In this document: piece by piece, positions 1-5,037 of the stretch
Layout of the letters: every line of letters begins with the position of its first letter
Numbering within the stretch: position 1 is the stretch's first letter
Assembly: GCA_934591745.1 (NCBI GenBank)
Contig: CAKTPQ010000039.1
Coordinates: 1 to 8,536 of the forward strand
DNA from: an uncultured Oscillospiraceae bacterium
Lineage (GTDB): Bacteria; Bacillota; Clostridia; Oscillospirales; Oscillospiraceae
Length of the DNA: 8,536 nt
Reading direction: 5' to 3'
The notes under the pieces: generated by a model
What the model was told of the DNA's origin: nothing
The model's input: the letters and a program-made list of their open reading frames with translations, nothing else
Databases searched by the model: none
Program-made: the position numbers and the translations under genes

Positions 1-69
1 ATTCGAACCACCGAAGGCGTTGCCAGCAGATTTACAGTCTGTCCCCTTTGGCCACTCGGGAAATCCCCC
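1..69 (-). tRNA. tRNA-Tyr (GTA), partial, 3' end beyond the window
   Basis: Read on the minus strand, the sequence starts with acceptor strand GGGGGAT, followed by TT and the D-arm CCCGAGTGGCC. The anticodon loop CTGTAAA gives anticodon GTA at plus positions 33-35. A long variable arm follows, as expected for class II tRNA-Tyr, then the T-arm GGTTCGAAT. The 3' acceptor strand lies outside the window. It sits 9 nt downstream of tRNA-Thr and is very probably in the same transcript. Confidence 0.95.
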
Positions 70-78
70 ATATGAACT

Positions 79-154
79 TGGAGCTGGTGGACGGATTCGA
101 ACCCCCGACCTGCTGATTACAAATCAGCTGCTCTACCAGCTGAGCTACACCAGC
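79..154 (-). tRNA. tRNA-Thr (TGT)
   Basis: A complete 76-nt tRNA on the minus strand. The 5' acceptor GCTGGTG (148-154) pairs with CACCAGC (83-89). The discriminator is T, and CCA is encoded at 79-81. The D-arm contains TAGCTCAGCTGGTAGAGC. The anticodon loop TTTGTAA gives anticodon TGT at 119-121, and the T-arm contains GGTTCGAATCC. It is the first gene of a Thr-Tyr tRNA operon, with a promoter about 20 nt upstream. Confidence 0.97.
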
Positions 155-173
155 ATCTCCATCAGCGTGGCTT

Positions 174-202
174 ATTCTAACAGATGTTTTTGGATTTGTC
201 AA
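174..202 (-). promoter_or_regulatory. Sigma-A promoter of the tRNA-Thr/tRNA-Tyr operon
   Basis: On the minus strand, TTGACA (197-202) is separated by exactly 17 nt from TAGAAT (174-179). TGT directly precedes the -10 box, forming an extended -10. Predicted transcription starts about 12-14 nt before the mature 5' end of tRNA-Thr at 154. Box match, spacing and position all fit a strong stable-RNA promoter. Confidence 0.88.
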
Positions 203-259
203 CACAAAAGTTTGGAACATCCCATATTTTTACGCAGGAAAAAAGGAGAGTGATCGCGC

Positions 260-493
260 ATGAAGCTTGCCGAGATGTCACCGCTGTATGAGGACAGCGC
301 CCGGCGCATCCAGACGCGGATGGAGGAGCTGCGTCTCTGCCTCCGCACCACCGATGACCCGGACAGTGTCTGCCGGCTGCGGCGCCGCCTGACGGAGCTG
401 CAGCCCCTGCTGCGCCAGTGCCGTCAGCTGGCGCAGTTGACCGCACATTATTACGATAGGAGTGATCGACGTCATGATGCATCCCGCCTTTGA
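260..493 (+). CDS. Small charged helical protein of unknown function (77 aa)
   Basis: The ATG at 260 is preceded by AAAGGAG (242-248) with 11-nt spacing. The product is 77 aa, rich in Arg, Glu, Gln and Leu, with no signal peptide or membrane segment. Spaced leucines across residues 16-60 suggest an amphipathic helical hairpin or coiled coil. It ends in an HYYDRS-type tail. The stop (491-493) overlaps the start of the next gene by 20 nt, so the two are probably translationally coupled. I have the impression, not checked, that small genes with a similar YYDRS tail precede sigma-like helix-turn-helix genes in other Clostridia. A plausible but unproven role is partner or modulator of the downstream DNA-binding protein. 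I could not place a convincing plus-strand promoter in the 105-nt gap that it shares with the divergent tRNA operon. Confidence 0.72.
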   Translation: MKLAEMSPLYEDSARRIQTRMEELRLCLRTTDDPDSVCRLRRRLTELQPLLRQCRQLAQLTAHYYDRSDRRHDASRL

Positions 494-761
494 CCCCATG
501 GATATTGCCGGCCTGCACCTGTGGATGCAGGAGGAGTCCGACGACAACAGCCGCCGGCGGCAGCGTCTGCTGCACAATCTGAGAAAAGCCGTGGCGGAGG
601 AATTAACGCCCCGCCAGCGGGAAATGCTGCACCTATATTATTATGAGCAGCTGAACATGGTGCAGATCGCGGCCCGGCTGGGCGTCAACAAGTCCACCGT
701 ATCCCGCACACTGTGCCGCGCCCGCCTCCGTTTGCATCACATCCTGCAATATAGCTTCTGA
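474..761 (+). CDS. Stand-alone sigma region-4-like helix-turn-helix protein (95 aa)
   Basis: A probable DNA-binding transcription regulator. Residues 44-87 match sigma-70 region 4: the LTPRQREMLHLYY helix, then QIAARLGVNKSTVSRTLCRAR, with the recognition helix around residues 72-83. The first 43 residues are acidic and then basic. There is no region 2, so it cannot be a complete ECF sigma factor, which would be about 160-190 aa. It may bind DNA alone or serve as a sigma subunit split across proteins. I chose ATG 474, 11 nt after AGGAG (458-462). ATG 477 directly follows it, and an in-frame GTG at 462 lies too close to the Shine-Dalgarno sequence. The gene starts inside the preceding small gene, which suggests co-translation. 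The target is unknown. Confidence 0.82.
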   Translation: MMHPAFDPMDIAGLHLWMQEESDDNSRRRQRLLHNLRKAVAEELTPRQREMLHLYYYEQLNMVQIAARLGVNKSTVSRTLCRARLRLHHILQYSF

Positions 762-777
762 AAATCAAAAATAGCTC

Positions 778-806
778 TTGACTTTGCAGGCCTGCGTGCA
801 TATAAT
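778..806 (+). promoter_or_regulatory. Sigma-A promoter of the YitT-family gene
   Basis: TTGACT (778-783) and a perfect TATAAT (801-806) are separated by 17 nt. The expected transcription start is near 813, giving a short leader of about 27 nt before the start codon at 840. The promoter begins only 16 nt after the stop of the helix-turn-helix gene, so the YitT gene has its own strong promoter even if read-through occurs. Confidence 0.88.
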
Positions 807-839
807 GCCAGTTGTTCACATGAGAGGGGGTAGGACACC

Positions 840-1727
840 TTGTCCGTTTATAATAGGCTGCTCCATGAAAAGGGCTTTCGCCTTCTGGGCGGTATCCTTG
901 GTGCGGCGCTGATGGCCTCGGCCATCAATCTGTTCATCGTGCCGCAGGGCTTCTACGCCGGCGGCGCCTACGGCCTGTGTCAGGTCGTCCGCACCCTGCT
1001 GGTGACACGGGTGGGGCTGTCGCTGCCTTTTGATCTGGCGGGCCTTCTGTACCTGCTGGTAAACCTGCCCATGTTCTATCTGGCCTACCGGGGGCTTGGC
1101 CGGACGTTCTTCGTCAAGGCCACCATCGTCACCGTGTGCAACTCCATTTTTTCGGCGCTGATCCCCTCCCCGGCCACGCCCATCATCGAGGACGCGCTGA
1201 CAAGCTGCCTTATCGGCGGCATCGGCGTGGGCTTTGCCGCCGGACTGGTACTCAGCTGCGGCTGCTCCACCGGCGGACTGGACATCCTGGGCCTGTACCT
1301 CAGCAAGAAGGACCCCAAGTTCACCGTGGGCCGCTTCTGCATCTGCTTCAACGTGTGCCTGTACACGCTGTGCTTCATCCTGTTCAACGCCACCACGGCC
1401 ATCTACTCCGCCATCTACAACATCCTGAACAACCTGTTCCTGGACCGTCTGCATCAGCAGAACGTCAACGTGGAGCTGCTGATCTTCACCAAGAAAAACG
1501 ACCCGGAGCTGCCCCGCTTTATTATGGACAAGCTGGACCGCGGCGTGACCTACTGGACGGCCCACGGCGCCTATACCGGCGACGAGGTGCAGGTGCTGTG
1601 CGTGTGCCTGTCCAAGTACGAGGTGGGTACGCTGCAGCAGGTGATGCAGGAGATCGACCCCAAGGCATTCTTCATCGTGCAGGAGGGTATCCGTACCGGC
1701 GGCAACTACCGCCGCCACCTGAACTGA
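840..1727 (+). CDS. YitT family membrane protein (DUF161 + DUF2179), 295 aa
   Basis: An integral membrane protein of the YitT family, whose biochemical role is not established; some members are proposed transporters. About six hydrophobic segments lie between residues 14 and 200. Family signatures are the AGGAYGL turn (40-46) and GCSTGGLDIL (141-150) in the DUF161 part. Residues 220-285 form the cytoplasmic DUF2179 domain, with LDRGVTYWTAHGAYTGDE and EIDPKAFFIVQEGI. The length of 295 aa is typical. Translation appears to start at TTG 840: GGGGG (826-830) lies 9 nt upstream, and no in-frame ATG is available before the first membrane segment. Substitution of cysteines around the STGG motif (CGCSTGG) is mildly unusual. 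The gene is monocistronic, with its own promoter and terminator. Confidence 0.93.
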   Translation: MSVYNRLLHEKGFRLLGGILGAALMASAINLFIVPQGFYAGGAYGLCQVVRTLLVTRVGLSLPFDLAGLLYLLVNLPMFYLAYRGLGRTFFVKATIVTVCNSIFSALIPSPATPIIEDALTSCLIGGIGVGFAAGLVLSCGCSTGGLDILGLYLSKKDPKFTVGRFCICFNVCLYTLCFILFNATTAIYSAIYNILNNLFLDRLHQQNVNVELLIFTKKNDPELPRFIMDKLDRGVTYWTAHGAYTGDEVQVLCVCLSKYEVGTLQQVMQEIDPKAFFIVQEGIRTGGNYRRHLN

Positions 1728-1778
1728 CAGGCCGTGCGAGCCGGACTTCGTTTTGAACCCTGGCCCGCGGCATGCCAC

Positions 1779-1816
1779 AAAAAACAAGGCCACCCAAAGG
1801 GTGGTCTTGTTTTTTT
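1779..1816 (+). terminator. Rho-independent terminator after the YitT gene (potentially bidirectional)
   Basis: The stem CAAGGCCACCC (1785-1795), loop AAA and GGGTGGTCTTG (1799-1809) pair over 11 bp with one G-U pair. Flanking A and T runs extend it. Seven Ts (1810-1816) follow on the plus strand. The six As at 1779-1784 give a U-tract on the minus strand too, so it could also stop minus-strand transcription. Confidence 0.9.
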
Positions 1817-1832
1817 GGAGCGGGCGACGAGG
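1813..1832 (-). repeat. Duplicate of the tRNA-Gly 3' end (copy 1 of a 20-bp direct repeat)
   Basis: TTTTGGAGCGGGCGACGAGG is identical to 1981-2000. On the minus strand it reads as the last 17 nt of tRNA-Gly including CCA, followed by AAAA. The rest of the tRNA is absent, so this is a fragment and not a second gene. The copies are 168 bp apart, and each is followed on the minus strand by a hairpin built on CCACCC/GGGTGG. Confidence 0.9.
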
Positions 1833-1883
1833 AAAGCGCCGAAGCGCCGCCTGCGGCGGAAGAAGCGAGGCGGTTTCGAGGAA

Positions 1884-1929
1884 GTGTCCCGGCTGTCGGC
1901 TGCGGCAGCCGCCGTCAGCCGGCTGACAC
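1884..1929. repeat. Long imperfect palindrome
   Basis: Nested complementary arms: GTGTC (1884-1888) with GACAC (1925-1929), CCGGCTG (1889-1895) with CAGCCGG (1916-1922), and CGGCTG with CAGCCG around a CGG loop (about 1897-1911), with small bulges between them. About 18 base pairs form in total. There is no U-tract, so it is not a typical terminator. It may be a REP-like unit or a structured RNA. Confidence 0.75.
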
Positions 1930-1954
1930 GACGGTGAGCGCCGAGGCGCACACG

Positions 1955-1983
1955 AAAAAACACCACCCTATCGGGTGGTGTTT
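1955..1983 (-). terminator. Rho-independent terminator of tRNA-Gly
   Basis: CACCACCC (1961-1968), loop TATC and GGGTGGTG (1973-1980) form an 8-bp stem, extended by AAAA/TTTT to 12 bp. On the minus strand the stem runs into six Ts (1955-1960). It begins directly after the CCA end of tRNA-Gly and is the first terminator seen downstream of the topoisomerase-lipoprotein genes. Confidence 0.9.
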
Positions 1984-2000
1984 TGGAGCGGGCGACGAGG
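1981..2000 (-). repeat. tRNA-Gly 3' end (copy 2 of the 20-bp direct repeat)
   Basis: The intact-tRNA copy of the direct repeat also found at 1813-1832. Identity ends sharply on both sides: position 1980 differs from 1812, and 2001 differs from 1833. The arrangement resembles the direct repeats left when elements integrate into tRNA 3' ends, but only 148 bp lie between the copies. Confidence 0.9.
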
Positions 2001-2059
2001 CTCGAACTCGCTACCTCGACCTTGGCAAGGTCGCGCTCTACCAGATGAGCTACGCCCGC
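1984..2059 (-). tRNA. tRNA-Gly (GCC)
   Basis: A complete 76-nt tRNA on the minus strand. The acceptor GCGGGCG (2053-2059) pairs with CGCCCGC (1988-1994). The discriminator is T, and CCA is encoded at 1984-1986. The D-arm contains TAGCTCATCTGGTAGAGC. The anticodon loop TTGCCAA gives anticodon GCC, and the T-arm contains GAGTTCGAGCC. It has its own promoter and terminator. Confidence 0.97.
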
Positions 2060-2072
2060 AAACGCAAGGTTG

Positions 2073-2101
2073 ATTATAGCGCATATACGCCTGTTTGTCA
2101 A
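2073..2101 (-). promoter_or_regulatory. Perfect consensus sigma-A promoter of tRNA-Gly
   Basis: On the minus strand, TTGACA (2096-2101), a 17-nt spacer and TATAAT (2073-2078) match the consensus in all 12 box positions. Transcription should start around 2066, about 7 nt before the mature tRNA. The -35 box lies only 24 nt downstream of the lipoprotein stop codon. Confidence 0.92.
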
Positions 2102-2125
2102 CCCTGCATTTTTACTTTTTCGCCC

Positions 2126-2761
2126 TCAGCCTGCCAGCAGGATCTCCACCAGCCCCACATTGTCCCGGTTGGGGTAGAACGTCACCGTCCATCCCTGCCC
2201 GCCGACGTCTGTTTCCACACTGCGTATCAGGCGCTCCACATCGGCGGCCGTTCCGTCGGTGCTGCTGAACTGCACCACCAGCTCCGCCAGCCCCTGCGCC
2301 GCCGCATCGGCCAGCATATCCTGCAGGGCGGAGATGTTGGTGGCGTGTACGATGTCGTTGAGCTGCTGCTCCGTGCGGCGATAGCCGATGTTGAGCACGA
2401 TCTCGCTGTAATTCCGGGCGCTGTCATCCACCGTGTACTGCAAATACTCCACGGCGTAGGAGCCCACCGGCGTGTCGTGCTCCACCTCCTGACAGGCGTC
2501 GCTGGCGGCCACGGTGGCGTCCAGCCCCTCCTGCGAGCAGTAGAGCCGGATGGTGCCCTCCTCCGTGTGATTGCCCACCAGAATAAGGATGTCGTTGACC
2601 AGATCCTGATAGGTGTCGGCCTGCAGCACATCACGGCCGCTGCCCTCATAATACGAGGAGCTGTGGTCCTTCACCTCGTACCACTGCCGCTCCAGAAAGC
2701 TGCCGCAGCCGGTAAGGCACAGCAGTATACTCAGCAGCAGCGGCAGCGCTCTTTTCTTCAT
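2126..2761 (-). CDS. Putative lipoprotein of unknown function (211 aa)
   Basis: The N-terminus is a classic lipoprotein signal peptide: MKKR, a hydrophobic stretch (residues 5-16) and lipobox LTGC with the lipidated cysteine at 19. The mature protein should therefore be anchored on the outer face of the cytoplasmic membrane. The remaining 190 residues are acidic and soluble-looking. They include a YRRT segment and a C-terminal alternating hydrophobic stretch (WTVTFYPN, VGLVEILLAG) that suggests an alpha/beta fold. I do not recognise the domain. The start at ATG 2761 is well supported by AGGAGG (2769-2774) with 7-nt spacing. The gene begins 22 nt after the topoisomerase A-subunit stop and is very likely co-transcribed with it. 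Nothing seen links its function to DNA topology. No terminator is visible before tRNA-Gly. Confidence 0.85.
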   Translation of the reverse strand: MKKRALPLLLSILLCLTGCGSFLERQWYEVKDHSSSYYEGSGRDVLQADTYQDLVNDILILVGNHTEEGTIRLYCSQEGLDATVAASDACQEVEHDTPVGSYAVEYLQYTVDDSARNYSEIVLNIGYRRTEQQLNDIVHATNISALQDMLADAAAQGLAELVVQFSSTDGTAADVERLIRSVETDVGGQGWTVTFYPNRDNVGLVEILLAG

Positions 2762-2783
2762 GGTACGTCCTCCTTTGCCGATG

Positions 2784-5024
2784 TCACAGCAGCTCCAGCT
2801 GCTTTTCCTCGCTATCCTCCGGCCGCAGCAGGGCGCCGGCGGCGGGGATGGTGCGGGTGCGGTAGCGGGCCTGGTTGGTGATGCCGGTGTCGGCCACCTC
2901 CGCCAGCCGCTCCAGCCGGTACTTGGGCTTGATGTTCATGACCTGCACGCCCTGGGTGCCGCGGGTGGTCTTGGGCGCCAGCAGCGCCGTATGGACCAGC
3001 AGCGCCCGCGGCTCGTTGGTCAGCAGTGCCAGCTCCCGGTCCTCCGCCAGCGGCAGGATCTGTACCAGCGGGAACTTCTCGCAGTAGGCGCCGGTGAGCT
3101 TGCGCCGGTTGGATGTGGTGGCATAGGCGCTCAGCGCCACCCGGGCCACCCGCCCGTTCTCAAAGGCGAACAGCAGGCTGCCGCTGTAATCGCCGGGCAG
3201 GCACAAAAAGATCACATTCTCTCCCGCGTCCATGCCCAGCTTGCCGGGCAGATAGTCGCCCAGCAGTGATGCTTTCGTTTCGCCGAACTCGCTGGCACGG
3301 GTCTTGTAGACCTGCTGCTTATCGGTGAAGAACATCAGCTCCGTGTTGTTGGTGGCCTCGAAGTACTGGCCGGGGCCGTCGCCCTCCTTGTACTTCTGGT
3401 CGCCGGACATCCGCAGGGACTGGGGCGTGATCTTTTTGAAATACCCCTCACGGCTGAGGAACAGGTGGACGGGATAGTCCTCCGGCGCGTCCTCCTCCGG
3501 TTCCTCCTCCATCTCGTGGCTGTACACGACCTCCGTGCGGCGGGGCACGGCGTACTTCTTCCGCACCTCCGTCAGCTCGTCCACAATGATGCGGCGGATG
3601 CGGCTGGGCTTGGCCAGCGTGTCCTCCAGATCGTCGATCTCGTCGGCCAGCGCCGCCGTCTCCTGCACCCGCTTGAGGATGTACTCCTTGTTGATGTTCC
3701 GCAGCTTGATCTCCGCCACGTACTCCGCCTGCACCTGATCGATGCCGAAGCCGATCATCAGGTTGGGGATGACCTCGGCCTCCTCCTCCGTCTCCCGGAT
3801 GATCCGAATGGCCTTGTCGATGTCCAGCAGGATGCGCTTCAGGCCCTGCAGCAGATGGAGCTTTTCCTTCTTCCTGTTGAGGATATAGTACACCCGGCGT
3901 TTGACGCAGTCCGTGCGCCACGCCGTCCACTCCGTGAGGATCTCCCCCACCCCCATGACACGGGGCATGCCGGCGATGAGAATGTTGAAGTTGCAGCTCA
4001 CTGTGTCCTGCAGCGGCGTCAGGCGGAACAGCTTGGCCATCAGCTTGTCCGGCTCCACGCCCCGCTTCAGATCGATGGCCAGCTTCAGACCGCTGAGGTC
4101 CGTCTCGTCCCGCATATCGCTGATCTCCTTGACCTTGCCGGCCTTCACCAGCTCCGCCACCTTGTCCAGAATGGCCTCGATGGTGGTGGAATAGGGGATC
4201 TCATAGACCTCGATGACGTTTTCCTTCTTATCGTACCGCCATCTGGCCCGGACCTTCAGGCCGCCCCGCCCCGTGGCGTAGATGCTCCGCAGGTCGTCGC
4301 CGTCGCAGATGATCTGTCCGCCAGTGGGAAAGTCCGGCGCCAGCAGCGTGGAGGCGATGTCGTGGTCGGGATTTTTCAGACACGCGATGGCGGTGTCGCA
4401 CACCTCACCCAGATTGAAGCCGCAGATCTGGCTGGCCATGCCCACGGCGATGCCCTGGTTGGCGGACACCAGCACATTGGGATAGGTGGTAGGCAGCAGC
4501 GTCGGCTCCTTCATGGTGTTGTCGTAGTTGTCCGCAAAGTCCACGGCGTCGCAGTCCAGATCCCGGAACAGCTCGGCGCAGATGGGTGCCAGCTTCGCCT
4601 CGGTGTAGCGGCTGGCGGCGTAGGCCATGTCCCGGGAGTACACCTTGCCGAAGTTGCCCTTGCTGTCCACGAAGGGGTGCAGCAGGGATTCGTTGCCCTT
4701 GGCCAGACGCACCATCGTTTCGTAGATGGCCTGGTCGCCGTGGGGGTTGAGCCGCATGGTCTGGCCCACGATGTTGGCGGACTTGGTGCGCCCGCCGGTA
4801 AGCAGTCCCATCTTGTACATGGTGTACAGCAGCTTGCGGTGGGAGGGCTTGAAGCCGTCGATCTCCGGGATGGCGCGGCTGACGATGACCGACATGGCGT
4901 AGGGCATATAGTTCTCGTCCAGCGTGCGGGTGATGGGCTGTTCCACCACCGCGCCCCGCAGGCCCATCACATTGGGGTCGGCGGGACGGTGGACGGTCTT
5001 TTCTTCCGTTTTCTTCTTTGCCAT
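2784..5024 (-). CDS. parC: Type IIA DNA topoisomerase subunit A (ParC/GyrA family, topo IV-like), 746 aa
   Basis: The DNA breakage-reunion subunit, which partners the B subunit encoded just upstream. The winged-helix/tower core spans about residues 30-490. The catalytic pair is Arg139-Tyr140 in AASRYTEAKLAP, the intercalating Ile is conserved in GIAVGMA (Ile192), and PDFPTGG is at 230-236. A glutamate-rich linker (504-515) leads to a shortened beta-pinwheel (about 518-725). The GyrA box (QRRGGKG type) is not present; SLRMSGDQKYK occupies that place. Length and missing box favour a topo IV-like decatenase over a supercoiling gyrase, so parC is an inferred symbol. In the quinolone pocket, the E. 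coli Ser83 and Asp87 positions are Gln98 and Glu102. The start at ATG 5024 follows AAAGGAA closely, 13 nt after the B-subunit stop. Confidence 0.9.
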   Translation of the reverse strand: MAKKKTEEKTVHRPADPNVMGLRGAVVEQPITRTLDENYMPYAMSVIVSRAIPEIDGFKPSHRKLLYTMYKMGLLTGGRTKSANIVGQTMRLNPHGDQAIYETMVRLAKGNESLLHPFVDSKGNFGKVYSRDMAYAASRYTEAKLAPICAELFRDLDCDAVDFADNYDNTMKEPTLLPTTYPNVLVSANQGIAVGMASQICGFNLGEVCDTAIACLKNPDHDIASTLLAPDFPTGGQIICDGDDLRSIYATGRGGLKVRARWRYDKKENVIEVYEIPYSTTIEAILDKVAELVKAGKVKEISDMRDETDLSGLKLAIDLKRGVEPDKLMAKLFRLTPLQDTVSCNFNILIAGMPRVMGVGEILTEWTAWRTDCVKRRVYYILNRKKEKLHLLQGLKRILLDIDKAIRIIRETEEEAEVIPNLMIGFGIDQVQAEYVAEIKLRNINKEYILKRVQETAALADEIDDLEDTLAKPSRIRRIIVDELTEVRKKYAVPRRTEVVYSHEMEEEPEEDAPEDYPVHLFLSREGYFKKITPQSLRMSGDQKYKEGDGPGQYFEATNNTELMFFTDKQQVYKTRASEFGETKASLLGDYLPGKLGMDAGENVIFLCLPGDYSGSLLFAFENGRVARVALSAYATTSNRRKLTGAYCEKFPLVQILPLAEDRELALLTNEPRALLVHTALLAPKTTRGTQGVQVMNIKPKYRLERLAEVADTGITNQARYRTRTIPAAGALLRPEDSEEKQLELL

Positions 5025-5037
5025 TGGGGTTCCTTTC

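Larger units (their letters stand above)
1728..1983. repeat. Repeat-rich intergenic stretch with hairpins and a duplicated tRNA-Gly end
   Basis: There is no credible gene here. In order, the stretch holds: a 50-nt segment with GAACCCTGGCCCGCGGCATG (1755-1774); the hairpin terminator of the YitT gene; a 20-nt copy of the tRNA-Gly 3' end (1813-1832); GC-rich short palindromes, namely CGCCGC/GCGGCG at 1845-1858 and GCGCC/GGCGC at 1938-1949; a long imperfect palindrome (1884-1929); and the tRNA-Gly terminator (1955-1983). The sequence is strongly skewed to GCGCC and CGGCGG words, unlike the surrounding coding DNA. It looks like a non-coding repeat element next to a tRNA, which is an inference. 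Confidence 0.6.

Noticed and set aside
20..253. Short open frames across the tRNA-Tyr/tRNA-Thr genes on both strands
   Set aside because: They are translations of tRNA sequence and of its promoter region, not proteins.
474..761. Complete ECF sigma factor
   Set aside because: Only region 4 is present in 95 residues. No region 2 is encoded upstream in any frame.
1706..2101. Open frames across the repeat region and tRNA-Gly, including a long plus-strand frame continuing antisense to the lipoprotein
   Set aside because: They translate terminators, palindromes and tRNA. There is no start signal and no family resemblance.
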